Below, piece after piece: positions 47,956 through 57,228 of a stretch of DNA of 64,000 bases (positions within the stretch are counted from its first letter, which is position 1; every line of letters starts with the position of its first letter). Under the pieces are notes generated by a model that was not told where the DNA came from, searched no databases, and saw nothing but the letters and a program-made list of their open reading frames with translations. The position numbers were made by a program, and so were the translations under genes. Source of the stretch: Granulicoccus phenolivorans DSM 17626 = NBRC 107789 = JCM 15570 (GTDB lineage: Bacteria; Actinomycetota; Actinomycetes; Propionibacteriales; Propionibacteriaceae); the NCBI RefSeq assembly GCF_000423085.1, contig NZ_AUHH01000010.1, forward strand, positions 79,669-143,668, given 5' to 3'.

Positions 47956-48524
47956 CAATCACCGGGTCGCTGGGCGAAGTAGACCATCCGGAACTTGCCG
48001 ATCTGCACCTCGTCCCCGGGCTTGAGGACGACGTCTCCATCGATCAGCGTGCGGTTGACATAGGTGCCGTTGAGGCTGCCCACATCCCGCACCGCGATTC
48101 CGCGATCGGTCCGGCTGAACTCGACATGATGTCGCGACACGGTGATGTCGTCGAGGAAGATGTCGGAGTCCGGGCTGCGACCGGCGGTGTGCAGGTCGCT
48201 GTCCAACAGGTACCGCGCCCCGGCGGCCGGGCCACGGTGCACGATCAGCAGGCCGGAGCCGGCCGGCAGCGATTCGATCGCCGCTTCCTCGTCGTTGGAC
48301 AGCGCGCCGAAGGAGGCCAGCGGCTCCTCGGCGACCACCGGGATGGAACTGGTCGTCTCGCCCGCCGAGGGCGGGTTCAGCACCGTGCCGCTCTCAGTCG
48401 GCTCTTCGGCGGCCCGGGCCGCGGCCGGCGCCGCCTCGTCCACCTTCGTGAGGGCCGACCCACACCGGGCGCAGAAATTGCTGCCCTCCGGGTTCTGAAA
48501 ACCGCAGTTGGTGCAAAATGGCAT
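47955..48524 (-). CDS. garA: GarA-type FHA protein with N-terminal zinc ribbon
   Basis: A 189-residue signalling protein. Residues 1-25 form a zinc ribbon (CTNCGFQNPEGSNFCARC). A GETTSSIPVV segment carries the ETT motif that PknB/PknG phosphorylate in mycobacterial GarA. Residues ~95-185 are the FHA domain (AGRSPDSDIFLDDITVSRHH, then GSLNGTYVNR). In mycobacteria, GarA inhibits 2-oxoglutarate dehydrogenase and glutamate dehydrogenase when unphosphorylated. Mycobacterial GarA lacks the zinc ribbon. AGGAGG lies 5 nt before the ATG at 48524. Confidence 0.93.
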   Translation of the reverse strand: MPFCTNCGFQNPEGSNFCARCGSALTKVDEAAPAAARAAEEPTESGTVLNPPSAGETTSSIPVVAEEPLASFGALSNDEEAAIESLPAGSGLLIVHRGPAAGARYLLDSDLHTAGRSPDSDIFLDDITVSRHHVEFSRTDRGIAVRDVGSLNGTYVNRTLIDGDVVLKPGDEVQIGKFRMVYFAQRPGD

Positions 48525-48570
48525 GCAGTCCTCCTGGTTGAGTTCGGTCAAGTCTAGCGATCGGGTGCGA

Positions 48571-48957
48571 TCACTCGTCGACCTGCTGGGCGTACGCGTC
48601 GGCGTCGAGCATGTCATCGATGTCGAAGTCGGGGTCGAGTTCGATCTCGAACAGCCACCCGTCACCATAGGGATCCTGGTTGACCGTCTCGGTGGTGTCC
48701 AGGATCGCCTCGTGGATCCCGGTGACCACCCCGGAGACCGGGCACATGAGCTCGGAGACCGCCTTGGTCGACTCCAGTTCCCCGCAGGCGTCGCCGGCGG
48801 AGTACTGCTCGCCGACCTCGGGCAGGCTGATGAACACGATGTCACCGAGCTGCTCGGTCGCGTACGCGGTGACCCCGACCCGCACCAGCCGGCCATTGCC
48901 GGGGCGCGCCCACTCGTGGTCGGGCGAGTAGCGCAGATCCTCGGGGAAGTTCGACAT
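48571..48957 (-). CDS. gcvH: Glycine cleavage system H protein
   Basis: A 128-residue lipoyl carrier. The lipoylated lysine is in GELESTKAVSELMCPVSG; the start RYSPDHEWARPG and C-terminal GDGWLFEIEL are typical. AAGGAG lies 4 nt before the ATG. It carries the aminomethyl group between GcvP and GcvT. Confidence 0.97.
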   Translation of the reverse strand: MSNFPEDLRYSPDHEWARPGNGRLVRVGVTAYATEQLGDIVFISLPEVGEQYSAGDACGELESTKAVSELMCPVSGVVTGIHEAILDTTETVNQDPYGDGWLFEIELDPDFDIDDMLDADAYAQQVDE

Positions 48958-49047
48958 GATTCTCCTTCGTCATGACCGTCGGGGTCGTGTCCTCCGCTGC
49001 AACCAGCGGCCACGTCGGTCCCAGATTAGTGGGACAGCGCCCGCCTG

Positions 49048-49854
49048 TCAGCGTGTGGGGCGGGCAAAGCTGGGCTGCGGCGCGGTCACGACCGAGTCGA
49101 CCCGGATCTTGTCGCTGCGATCGACCGTGATCGAGGCGCCGACCTTGTCCCCGGTGACCTGCGAGGCGAGACCGCCCCGGAAGCGTACTGCCTCCTCCAG
49201 CGTCTGCGGATCGCCGATCACGTCCAGCACGATCGGCCGGCTGACCTGCTTGTTGTCCACCACCAGACCCGAGCCCTGATTGGCGACCCAGGTGGAGGCG
49301 ACCACGCGGACCGAATCGTTGAACTCCATCGCCTCCGCACCGGCGTCGCGCATCTCCTGCAGGGCGTCGATCAGGGTGGACGCGGTGACCTTCTGCAACG
49401 GATCATCAATGGTGATCCGGATCCCCGGCCCCTGCGCCGGCGAGGTACCGGCCAGGACCGCCAGGACGTCGCGGCGCCGCTCGGCCTCGGACCGGGCGAC
49501 CGCGGCGGAATCGCGGCCGGACTCCAGTTCGCGCTTGGTGTTCTCCAGGTCGTTCAGCTCACCGTTCAGCCGCGCCTCCTCCGCACCCAGACCGTCGACC
49601 AACTGGACCAGGTCCTCCTGCCGGGCGTTGGCGTAGTCGTTCCTGGTCCCGCTGCGCACCTGCCAGACCAGGCCGAACGCGACGATCGCCAGACACAGCG
49701 CCAGGATCAGTTGGGAGCGGCTGGGACGCAGGAACGCCCTCACCAGTCGGCGCCAGCCGGACGGGGACGCGGACTGCTCCGGCCGCGGCGCGGACTCGGG
49801 CTCACGCGACTCGGGTTCGGGCGACTCGGGTTCGGGCGACTCGGGTTCAGGCAT
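49048..49854 (-). CDS. DUF881 (YlxW/YlxX-like) membrane protein, second copy
   Basis: A 268-residue protein. A Pro/Glu/Ser repeat (PEPESPEPESPEPES) opens it, followed by one transmembrane helix (QLILALCLAIVAFGLVWQV), a coiled-coil stretch (LGAEEARLNGELNDLENTKR) and the DUF881 domain (GPGIRITIDDP, DAGAEAMEFND). Its ATG lies inside the end of the sbp gene (8-bp overlap), with GGAGG 10 nt upstream. Such proteins lie near division genes in Firmicutes; their function is not settled. Confidence 0.88.
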   Translation of the reverse strand: MPEPESPEPESPEPESREPESAPRPEQSASPSGWRRLVRAFLRPSRSQLILALCLAIVAFGLVWQVRSGTRNDYANARQEDLVQLVDGLGAEEARLNGELNDLENTKRELESGRDSAAVARSEAERRRDVLAVLAGTSPAQGPGIRITIDDPLQKVTASTLIDALQEMRDAGAEAMEFNDSVRVVASTWVANQGSGLVVDNKQVSRPIVLDVIGDPQTLEEAVRFRGGLASQVTGDKVGASITVDRSDKIRVDSVVTAPQPSFARPTR

Positions 49855-50179
49855 GGAACAGCGACCTCCGAATCGATGCCGCATTGGTGAAGATCCGGAT
49901 TCCCAGGACCACGATCACCCCGGTCGACAACTGCGAGCCGACCCCGATCTGATCCCCCAGCCAGACGATCCCGGCGGCGATGATGGTGTTGGAGACGAAG
50001 GAAACGACGAAGACCTTGTCGGTGAAGGTCCCCTCCAGGTACGCCCGGCAGCCCCCGAACAGGGCGTCGATAGCCGCCACGATCATGATCGGCAGATAGG
50101 GCTCCACGAACGGCGGCAGGCTGGGCTCCAACAGGATGCCCAGCACCACCCCGGCGATCAGCCCCAGCACGGCAATCAT
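49847..50179 (-). CDS. Small basic protein (DUF1290)
   Basis: A 110-residue membrane protein with three hydrophobic segments: MIAVLGLIAGVVLGILLEPS, YLPIMIVAAIDALFGGCRAY and VVSFVSNTIIAAGIVWLGDQ. Always flanked by DUF881 genes in actinobacteria, as here. The ATG overlaps the upstream stop (ATGA), so all three are coupled. The longer frame to 50290 is ignored. Confidence 0.92.
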   Translation of the reverse strand: MIAVLGLIAGVVLGILLEPSLPPFVEPYLPIMIVAAIDALFGGCRAYLEGTFTDKVFVVSFVSNTIIAAGIVWLGDQIGVGSQLSTGVIVVLGIRIFTNAASIRRSLFHA

Positions 50180-50988
50180 CGGGCCACCGTCGCAAACCGA
50201 AGTGTGATGGTGCTGTCCTCGCGCAGGACCAACCGGTCCTGTCGGGTGATCTCGTACCGCATCTGATAATTCCTTGCCAGGCTCGCCCACAATTGCCCAC
50301 CGAGGGTGTCGGCGAGTCGCGCCTCGAGCGTACGCGGGTCACCGATCGCCTCGACCCGATAGGGCCGGTTCAGGGAGCGATAGTCCACGGTGATCGCATC
50401 CCCGGCATTGCGGATCGCGCTGGTGGCCGACAGCCGGTGCCCGTTGATCGAGATCGCCTCGGCGCCGGCCTGCCACAGCCCGTTCACCAGCAGTTGCAGG
50501 TCGCGGTCCAGGACGCGGTTGGCCTGCTCCCGGCCGGTTCCGTCGTCGACCACGATCGCCACCCCCGGCCCGGACACCGCGACCGCGCCGGCCGGACCCG
50601 ACAGGGTGTCGATGTCGCGCTGCAGCTGGCGGGCCTGCGCATCGCTGCCCAGAGCGCGCTGCTGCAGGTCAGCGGTCTCGCCCCGGGCCCGATCCACCTC
50701 GGCCTGGGTCCGGGTGAGATTGCCCTCCAGCCGGGTGATCTCGCTGATCAGGCGGCTGCGCTCCTGGGCCGCGGCCGGGGCGGCCTGCAGGGTCTGGATG
50801 AAGCCGGTGGCCACCAGACCGCCGACCAGGAACAGAGCCAGCGCGGTGTAGACCGGATGGTGCCGCCGCGTCGTCCGCGCGGCGACCGCGGCGTACTCCG
50901 GCTCCACCGCTTCGTCGATCACCTTGCGCAGCAGGTCCATGCTGGCGTCGGGGCGACGGTCCTTCGGCTGCTGCAGGTGATACCGCAC
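50176..50988 (-). CDS. DUF881 (YlxW/YlxX-like) membrane protein, first copy
   Basis: A protein of about 270 residues with one membrane helix (HPVYTALALFLVGGLVATGF), a coiled coil (ERSRLISEITRLEGNLTRTQ) and a DUF881 domain (GPGVAIVVDDG, QAGAEAISINGHRL). The GTG at 50988 directly after the pgsA stop was chosen because RRPDASMDLL is a common opening in the family; ATG at 50940 is the alternative. Confidence 0.87.
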   Translation of the reverse strand: MRYHLQQPKDRRPDASMDLLRKVIDEAVEPEYAAVAARTTRRHHPVYTALALFLVGGLVATGFIQTLQAAPAAAQERSRLISEITRLEGNLTRTQAEVDRARGETADLQQRALGSDAQARQLQRDIDTLSGPAGAVAVSGPGVAIVVDDGTGREQANRVLDRDLQLLVNGLWQAGAEAISINGHRLSATSAIRNAGDAITVDYRSLNRPYRVEAIGDPRTLEARLADTLGGQLWASLARNYQMRYEITRQDRLVLREDSTITLRFATVAR

Positions 50989-50990
50989 GA

Positions 50991-51593
50991 TCAGGCCGCC
51001 GCCTCGGTGAGTTCGACCGGCGGGTTGCGGACGATCTGGACGGTCTGGGCGACATACAGCAGGCCGGCCACCCAGTACAGCCCGGCGCCCCAGCCCGCCA
51101 GCGCCCAGCCGATCACCTGGAAGGCCACCGACCAGCCGGTGTCCAGGCTGCCCAGCAGCAGGGCCGGAAATGAGAACATCAGCATGAAGGTGCCGGCCTT
51201 GCCGATGAAGTTGACCGGCAGCGAGGTGACCCCGAAGCGGCGCAACACCGGCAGCAGGCACAGCAGCATCAGGTCGCGGGCCAGCAGCACGATCAGCAGC
51301 CACCACGGCAGCACCCCGCCGAGAGCCAGCCCGACCAGGGTGGACAGGATGAACACCCGGTCCACGATCGGATCCAGCCACTGCCCGATCCGGGAGACCT
51401 GATGGAAGCGCCGGGCGATGAAGCCGTCGAACCAGTCGGTGGCCGCACTGACCGCGACCAGGACGGCAGCGGCCAGCATCTTGCCGTCGAGTACCAGCCA
51501 CAGGAACACCCCGATTCCGATCAGCCGCAGGAAGCTCAGCACATTCGGGACGGTGAGCACGCGGTCGGTGTCGTAGGTCTTGTGGTCGCTCAC
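50991..51593 (-). CDS. CDP-alcohol phosphatidyltransferase (PgsA-like)
   Basis: A 200-residue membrane enzyme of phospholipid synthesis. The CDP-alcohol motif D-X2-DG-X2-AR-X8-G-X3-D-X3-D is present (begins DWFDGFIARRF, ends GQWLDPIVDR), with about six helices. The downstream DUF881 context matches Rv1822 (PgsA2); the upstream thrS-HIT context matches PgsA1 (phosphatidylinositol-phosphate synthase), so the acceptor alcohol is uncertain. TAGCCT lies 7 nt before the GTG start: probably leaderless. Confidence 0.9.
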   Translation of the reverse strand: MSDHKTYDTDRVLTVPNVLSFLRLIGIGVFLWLVLDGKMLAAAVLVAVSAATDWFDGFIARRFHQVSRIGQWLDPIVDRVFILSTLVGLALGGVLPWWLLIVLLARDLMLLCLLPVLRRFGVTSLPVNFIGKAGTFMLMFSFPALLLGSLDTGWSVAFQVIGWALAGWGAGLYWVAGLLYVAQTVQIVRNPPVELTEAAA

Positions 51594-51626
51594 AGGCCCA
51601 AGGCTAGGCGATCGGCGCCGATCCGC

Positions 51627-52232
51627 TCAGCGGGTCCGCTCCTGACTGTCCGCCGCGTCTTCGGGGGCGGTCCCGGTGTCCCAGGCGCGGGCGAGCACCG
51701 CCCGGGTGTCCCCCAGCAACTGCGGCACCGGTTTGGTCCGCCCGATGATCGGCATGAAGTTCACATCGCCGAGCCAGCGCGGCACCACGTGCTGGTGCAG
51801 GTGGGCCGCGATCCCGGCGCCGGCGATCTGGCCCTGGTTCATCCCGAGATTGAACCCCTGGGGATGCGACACACCCCGGATCACCCGCATCGCCTGCCGG
51901 GTGAGCGTGGACAGCTCCCAGGTCTCGGCATCGGTGAGGTCGGTGAAGTCGGAGACGTGGCGGTAGGGACACACCAGCAGGTGCCCCGGGGAGTACGGAT
52001 ACAGGTTCATCACCACGTAGCAGTGCTCCCCGCGGGCCACGATCAGCCCCTCCTCGTCGGTTCCGTCCGGAATCCGGCAGAACGGACAGGTGTGATGGGT
52101 GTCGTCGCTGGGCTTGTTCTCCCCGCCGATGTACGCCATCCGATGCGGCGTCCACAACCGGTCGAACCCGTCGGGGAGGCCTGCGAAATCGGCGGCGGAC
52201 TCCAGCGGCGGATCCGACTCGGTGGTATCCAT
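51627..52232 (-). CDS. HIT-family nucleotide hydrolase/phosphorylase
   Basis: A 201-residue HIT protein of the Rv2613c (AP4A phosphorylase) type. The triad is AAHLHQHVVPRWLGD; CPFCRI in the N-terminal half is part of the usual zinc site. The ATG overlaps the thrS stop by 1 bp. Pairing with thrS is conserved in actinobacteria; aminoacyl-tRNA synthetases are a source of diadenosine tetraphosphate, which could be the link. Confidence 0.93.
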   Translation of the reverse strand: MDTTESDPPLESAADFAGLPDGFDRLWTPHRMAYIGGENKPSDDTHHTCPFCRIPDGTDEEGLIVARGEHCYVVMNLYPYSPGHLLVCPYRHVSDFTDLTDAETWELSTLTRQAMRVIRGVSHPQGFNLGMNQGQIAGAGIAAHLHQHVVPRWLGDVNFMPIIGRTKPVPQLLGDTRAVLARAWDTGTAPEDAADSQERTR

Positions 52233-54241
52233 CAGACCTGGGCCTTGTCGGCAATCGCCTGCAGGATCTCCGCGACCGCCTCATCGACCGGCACCCCGTT
52301 GTTCTGCGACCCGTCGCGGTAGCGGAAGGACACCGCACCGGCATCGCGGTCCTCGCCGCCGGCGATCAGCATGTAGGGCACCTTGTCCTTCTGGGCGTTG
52401 CGGATCTTCTTCTGCATCCGGTCGTCGGAGGTGTCGACCTCCACGCGTACGCCGTGCGCCCGCAACTTCGCCGCGACCTCCTCGAGGTACGCGTTGAACT
52501 CACCGGCCACCGGGATCCCGACCACCTGGACCGGGGCGAGCCAGACCGGGAAGGCGCCGGCGTAGTGCTCCAGCAGGACGCCGAAGAATCGCTCGATGGA
52601 GCCGAACAGGGCCCGGTGGATCATCACCGGTCGCTGCCGGGAGCCGTCGGGGGCGGTGTATTCCAGTTCGAACAGTTCGGGCTCGAAGAAGTCCAGCTGG
52701 ATCGTCGACAGCTGCCAGGTCCGGCCGATCGCATCCTTGGCCTGGACCGAGATCTTGGGGCCGTAGAAGGCGGCGCCGCCCGGATCGTCGACCAAGGTCA
52801 GGCCCGACTCGGTGGCGACCTCGGCCAGGGTCCGGGTCGCTTCCTCCCAGGTCGCATCATCGCCGACCGACTTCTCCGGATCCCGGGTGGACAGTTCCAG
52901 GTAGAAGTCGTCCAGGCCGTAGTCCTTGAGCAGGCCGAGGATGAAGGTCAGCAGGTTGCCGAGTTCCTCCTTCATCTGCTCCCGGGTGGTGTAGATGTGC
53001 GCGTCGTCCTGGGTGAAGCCGCGGGCGCGGGTGAGGCCGTGCACCACCCCGGACTTCTCGTAGCGGTAGACGGTGCCGAACTCGAACAGCCGCAGCGGCA
53101 GTTCTCGGTAGGAGCGGCCGCGGGACTGGAAGACCAGATTGTGCATCGGGCAGTTCATCGGCTTGAGGTAGTAGTCGACGCCCTGCCGGGTGATGTTGCC
53201 GGCCTCGTCGCGTTCCTCGTCGATCTTCATCGGCGGGTACATGCCGTCGGCGTACCACTCCAGGTGCTTGGAGGTTTCGAACAGATGGCCCTTGGTCACG
53301 TGCGGGGTGGACACGAAGGAGTAGCCGGCCTCGATGTGCCGCTTGCGGGAGTACTCCTCCATCTCCATCTTGATCATCGCGCCCTTGGGGTGGAAGACCG
53401 GCAGACCCGAGCCGATCTCCTCGGGGAAGGAGAACAGATCCAGCTCGGCGCCGAGCTTGCGGTGGTCGCGCTTGGCGGCCTCCTCCAGCCGATGCTGATA
53501 GGCCTGCAGGTCCTCCTTGGTCGCCCACGCGGTGCCGTAGAGCCGCTGCAGCTGGGCATTGGCCTGGTTGCCCCGCCAGTACGCCGCGGAGCTGCGGGTG
53601 ACCGCGACCGCGGCGGGGTTGATGTACCCGGTGTGCGGGACGTGCGGTCCGCGGCACAGGTCGAACCAGGCGGTCTCGCCGTTGCGGCGAACATTGTCGT
53701 AGATGGTCAGTTCGCCGGCGCCGACCTCCATCGCGGAGCCGTCGTCGGCGCTGGAATCGCCCTTCAGGTCGACCAGTTCGAGCTTGAACGGCTCATCGGC
53801 GAGTTCCTGCTTGGCGGTCTCGTCGTCGACGACCCGGCGGACGAAGGTCTGCTTCTCCTTGATGATGCGGACCATCTGCTTCTGGATCGCCTTCAGGCTC
53901 TCCGGGGTGAACGGCTCGGCGAGCTGGAAGTCGTAGTAGAAGCCGTCGGTGATCGGCGGGCCGATGCCGAGCTTGGCCTCGGCGTGCAGGTTCTGCACCG
54001 CCTGGGCCGAGACGTGCGCGGTGGAGTGGCGCAGGATGGCCAGTCCCTCCGGGGAGGTGATCAGGACCGGTTCGATGCGATCGCCCTCGGTCAACTCGCG
54101 GGCCAGGTCGCGGGTTTCCCCGTTGACCTTCATCGCGACGATGCTGCGATCCTCCCCGAACAGGTCCAGCCCGGTGGTCGCAGTGTCCACCTGTCGCTCA
54201 TCCGTGGCTCCGGACTGACTGACGGTGATGGTGATGGACAC
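52232..54241 (-). CDS. thrS: Threonyl-tRNA synthetase
   Basis: A 669-residue class II synthetase. Domains in order: TGS (1-65), second additional/editing domain with HSTAHV (near 73), catalytic core with class II motifs and zinc ligands in [17 protein letters not shown] and [12 protein letters not shown], then the anticodon domain ([12 protein letters not shown] onward). GTG at 54241 follows AAAGGAAG. Only about 110 bp separate it from the next gene, so there is no T-box leader. Confidence 0.97.
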   Translation of the reverse strand: MSITITVSQSGATDERQVDTATTGLDLFGEDRSIVAMKVNGETRDLARELTEGDRIEPVLITSPEGLAILRHSTAHVSAQAVQNLHAEAKLGIGPPITDGFYYDFQLAEPFTPESLKAIQKQMVRIIKEKQTFVRRVVDDETAKQELADEPFKLELVDLKGDSSADDGSAMEVGAGELTIYDNVRRNGETAWFDLCRGPHVPHTGYINPAAVAVTRSSAAYWRGNQANAQLQRLYGTAWATKEDLQAYQHRLEEAAKRDHRKLGAELDLFSFPEEIGSGLPVFHPKGAMIKMEMEEYSRKRHIEAGYSFVSTPHVTKGHLFETSKHLEWYADGMYPPMKIDEERDEAGNITRQGVDYYLKPMNCPMHNLVFQSRGRSYRELPLRLFEFGTVYRYEKSGVVHGLTRARGFTQDDAHIYTTREQMKEELGNLLTFILGLLKDYGLDDFYLELSTRDPEKSVGDDATWEEATRTLAEVATESGLTLVDDPGGAAFYGPKISVQAKDAIGRTWQLSTIQLDFFEPELFELEYTAPDGSRQRPVMIHRALFGSIERFFGVLLEHYAGAFPVWLAPVQVVGIPVAGEFNAYLEEVAAKLRAHGVRVEVDTSDDRMQKKIRNAQKDKVPYMLIAGGEDRDAGAVSFRYRDGSQNNGVPVDEAVAEILQAIADKAQV

Positions 54242-54352
54242 AGTGTGCTTCCTTTCCGGCGATCCACCCGGGCTCCGGGTGACAAGCGCCCATTTTGCCC
54301 GAAACCCGGAAACCGCGCAGTCGAGTTCACCCGCCGACCCGGTCGCGGCCGC

Positions 54353-55678
54353 TCAGGCCGGGAACTCGGTCGACCACCACCCGAGAACCCGATCCAGCCC
54401 GACGCGGGAGGAAGCGATATGGGCCGACTGTGCCGTGGCGGGGACCTCGAGTGCGGTTACCTCGATCCCCGCCCCGCTGCCGCGCAGCGCGTCGGCGCAG
54501 GTCTCGGTGCTGCCGGGGGCCACCTGTTCGTCGGCGGCGGTCGCGTACAACTGCACCGGGACGCTGGGGACCCAGTTCCGGCAGACCTGATCATTCTCCG
54601 CGACCCCGGCCGCGAAGGCCCCGGTGGGCCGGTCCAGTTGGGCCAGGCCCGCGTCGGTGAGCAGTTCCCCGGGGGTGGCCGGGAGCCCGAGGACGGTCAC
54701 CAGTTCGGCGTGGTTGCCGTCCATCAGACGCTCGACCCGGCCGGCGTACGGGGCCCGGAAGAGCTCCCCCGGCTCGGTGTAGATCGACAGCCGATCGTTC
54801 CAGGCAGTGAGCACGTAGGCCATGTAGATCGTCGAGGCGCGCGGATCGACCCGGCCGGCCCGCATCGCTGGCAACTGGGATCCGGCGATGTCGTAGGGGC
54901 CGGAGATGGCCGCGACCGCCCGGGGGCGCCAGCCCGCCGGGTCGGCCTCCAACTGTCGGGCCAGCGCCAGTGCCGCGGAGCCGCCCTGGGAGAAGCCGGA
55001 GATGAGGACCTGTTGATTCAGTCCGGCACCTTCCCCCCGCAGGTACGCCGCGGCCGCCGGGAGCATGTCCCGCGCGGCGGTGGCTTCACTGGCGTGGTGC
55101 AGGTAGGGGTGCGGGCCGGTGCCGCCGCCGAGGCCGAGGTAGTCCGGGAGGACGGCCGCGTACCCCGCTGCCGCCAGCGCCAGCCCGGGCGACCGCAGGA
55201 AGGTGCTGTCCGACATCGACGCCACCAGACCCTTGCTGAGGGATGTGCCGTGAGCGTAGACCGCCGGGTCGAGCCGATCGCCGTGCGCGGCCGGAAAGAC
55301 GAGCAGACCGGTGGCGACCTGCCGGCGCCCCTCGGTGTCGGTGGTGGCGTACGCCAGCCGGACGGTACGCACCGCCACTGGCTGCGGCGGAGCTTCCAGT
55401 CCCCCATCGGTCACCTGGCGGGCCACCTCATCGGGGGACACGGTGCCCAGGTCGGTGGCCTCGATCAGCTGCCCGGCGACCGCCTCACGGGGCGGCGCCG
55501 GAGCCTGGATCACCCGCGGCGGCACCACCAGCGGGACCACCTTGATCGCACCGGCCGCCAGCAGTGCGACCAGGCCGAGGAGGCCGATCGTACGCAGAGG
55601 TCGACGGATCCGTGTCGGGGACGGGGACGGGGAGTCGGCGGGTACGGGAGCGTCGGTCCGCTCGGGTTTGGTCGTCAT
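54353..55678 (-). CDS. Membrane-anchored or secreted alpha/beta hydrolase (LIP-like)
   Basis: A 441-residue hydrolase. A proline/serine-rich N-terminus is followed by one hydrophobic segment (RTIGLLGLVALLAAGAIKVV), so the enzyme faces outside. Catalytic serine in ISGFSQGGSAALALARQ; PDYLGLGGGTGPHPYLHHAS is typical of secretory lipase-like proteins; the histidine is probably in ATAQSAHIASS. The ATG at 55678 was chosen, with AAGG upstream; a second ATG is 9 bp earlier. Confidence 0.87.
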   Translation of the reverse strand: MTTKPERTDAPVPADSPSPSPTRIRRPLRTIGLLGLVALLAAGAIKVVPLVVPPRVIQAPAPPREAVAGQLIEATDLGTVSPDEVARQVTDGGLEAPPQPVAVRTVRLAYATTDTEGRRQVATGLLVFPAAHGDRLDPAVYAHGTSLSKGLVASMSDSTFLRSPGLALAAAGYAAVLPDYLGLGGGTGPHPYLHHASEATAARDMLPAAAAYLRGEGAGLNQQVLISGFSQGGSAALALARQLEADPAGWRPRAVAAISGPYDIAGSQLPAMRAGRVDPRASTIYMAYVLTAWNDRLSIYTEPGELFRAPYAGRVERLMDGNHAELVTVLGLPATPGELLTDAGLAQLDRPTGAFAAGVAENDQVCRNWVPSVPVQLYATAADEQVAPGSTETCADALRGSGAGIEVTALEVPATAQSAHIASSRVGLDRVLGWWSTEFPA

Positions 55679-55843
55679 GGTGACCATCCTTCGGCGTCCC
55701 GGGCCGCCGGCCGACCCCGCTGGCTGGCGGACCGCTGTCGGGCTACCCCGACCTGGCTGCCCGCGGTCGCCAATTCCGACACGCCGGGGACCCAGTCCCC
55801 GGGCCGCCCCCAGATCTTCCGGCACGCCACGGGCGTGGCGCAT

Positions 55844-55873
55844 TTGAATCGCTCCACCGACCTGAGCTATATT
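55844..55873 (+). promoter_or_regulatory. Promoter of tRNA-Val(CAC)
   Basis: TTGAAT (55844-55849), 18-bp spacer, TATATT (55868-55873). The tRNA begins 14 nt later. Confidence 0.7.
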
Positions 55874-55886
55874 CGGTCTTCGTCGC

Positions 55887-55958
55887 GGGCGGTTGGCGCA
55901 GTGGTAGCGCGCTTCGTTCACACCGAAGAGGTCGCTGGTTCGAACCCAGTACCGCCCA
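55887..55958 (+). tRNA. tRNA-Val (anticodon CAC)
   Basis: 72 nt cloverleaf. The acceptor GGGCGGT/ACCGCCC, anticodon arm CTTCG-TTCACAC-CGAAG (CAC at 34-36) and T-loop TTCGAAC are all present; CCA is not encoded. It is nearly the same as the tRNA-Val(GAC) at 63917. Confidence 0.97.
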
Positions 55959-55966
55959 CCGCAATC

Positions 55967-56002
55967 GGCCCTTGGCAGCACCGTTGTTGTTCGCCAAGGG
56001 CC
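55967..56002 (+). terminator. Terminator after tRNA-Val
   Basis: GGCCCTTGGC/GCCAAGGGCC, 10-bp stem and 16-nt loop, 9 bp after the tRNA. It is followed by a short tandem repeat of TGCATCATGGCCGA (56005-56035). Confidence 0.6.
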
Positions 56003-56148
56003 GCATTGCATCATGGCCGAAATGCATCATGGCCGATCCGCATGGTGGATATGCGTACCCGGGTCCGGACTCGTTCCGTGCCCCGGAGCACGTGTGTCCG
56101 GTCGTGCACACACCGTGCCCGACATGTCCGACGCGAGGAGAGATGCCC

Positions 56149-57201
56149 ATGGCAAGCCCCAGTACCTCGACTACCGGCACGCAGACGCCGGGTCGTCCGG
56201 CGACTCCAGGCAAATCCCGGCGTTCCGGAACTCCCCGCAAGGACGCGATCATGCGTCGCCTGCGCCGCAAGCGGCGCACCCCGCCGCCCCCGGTGATCGA
56301 AGAGAACAAGAACGCGCCGGGCTCGGTCCGACACGAGGTGGCGCTGCCCTGGGGCCCGGTCTCCTACCTCGAATGGAACCCGGAGGCCGAGACCACCATT
56401 CTGCTGCTGCACGGCGGCATGCTGGACAATGCCGAGCTTTCCTGGGGACACCTCGGCGGTGTGATGGCCGGGCTCGGCTACCGCGTCCTGGCTCCCGATC
56501 ATCCCGGCTACGGGCACAGCCCGCTGGCCCCGTGGACCGCCACCCAGGAACGACTGGTGGAGTACACCGGCGAACTGGTGACCGCCTTCGGCCTGTCGGA
56601 CTACATCATCGGGGGCATCTCGATGGGCGGCGGGATGACCATCGGGCACGTCCTCGACCATCCCGGCGAGGTCAAGGCGATGATGCTGTTCGACAGCTAC
56701 GGCATGATGCGCCAGCAGTACATCGGCAACCCGCTGATCTCCCTGATGCGGCACAACATGGCCGCCAACGCGATCCATCTGGGCCTGTTCGACTCGTACA
56801 TGGCCAGCGCCTGGAAGGATCGGGCCTCGCTGGAGAACGGCCTGCGCCGCCTGCTGGTCAACCACGACCAGCTCACCGACGATCTCGTCGACCTGGTGTA
56901 CAACGAGTCCACCCATGGCCATGGGCTGGAGGTCTTCGGGCAGTGGCAGCACGACCAGTACCGCGGCTTCCGACTGAAGACCAGTTACCGCTACCGGATG
57001 GACGAGATCACCTGTCCGACCCTGATCGTGCACGGCGAGCAGGACGAGGCGGTGCTGCCGATCTTCGCCCGCTGGGCCGCACGCGAACTGCCCGACGTAC
57101 GCCTGGAAGTCCTCGAACACGCCGGCCACTGGGTCCAGCGCGACGCTCCCGAACGGGTCGATCCGATCGTCACCGAGTTTCTCAGCGCCCTGCCGCACTG
57201 A
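56149..57201 (+). CDS. Alpha/beta hydrolase (MhpC-like)
   Basis: A 350-residue hydrolase. A Ser/Thr/Pro- and Arg-rich N-terminal ~60 residues (MRRLRRKRRTPPPP) precede the fold. Oxyanion motif LLLHGGMLDNAE, nucleophile GGISMGGGMT, acid near HGEQDEAVLP and histidine HAGHWVQRDAPE are all present. GAGGAG lies 8 nt before ATG 56149, so the ATG at 56143 is too close. Substrate unknown. Confidence 0.88.
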   Translation: MASPSTSTTGTQTPGRPATPGKSRRSGTPRKDAIMRRLRRKRRTPPPPVIEENKNAPGSVRHEVALPWGPVSYLEWNPEAETTILLLHGGMLDNAELSWGHLGGVMAGLGYRVLAPDHPGYGHSPLAPWTATQERLVEYTGELVTAFGLSDYIIGGISMGGGMTIGHVLDHPGEVKAMMLFDSYGMMRQQYIGNPLISLMRHNMAANAIHLGLFDSYMASAWKDRASLENGLRRLLVNHDQLTDDLVDLVYNESTHGHGLEVFGQWQHDQYRGFRLKTSYRYRMDEITCPTLIVHGEQDEAVLPIFARWAARELPDVRLEVLEHAGHWVQRDAPERVDPIVTEFLSALPH

Positions 57202-57228
57202 GTCGGGCCCGAGGTCCCCGCTGCGGGC

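Noticed and set aside
54242..54352. T-box leader before thrS
   Set aside because: The gap is about 110 bp and no T-box sequence (TGGNACCGCG) or antiterminator is visible.
52454..56296. Plus-strand open frame of 1280 codons
   Set aside because: Antisense to thrS and the LIP-like hydrolase, crossing tRNA-Val; the composition is low-complexity and no family is seen. It is a third-position GC artefact.
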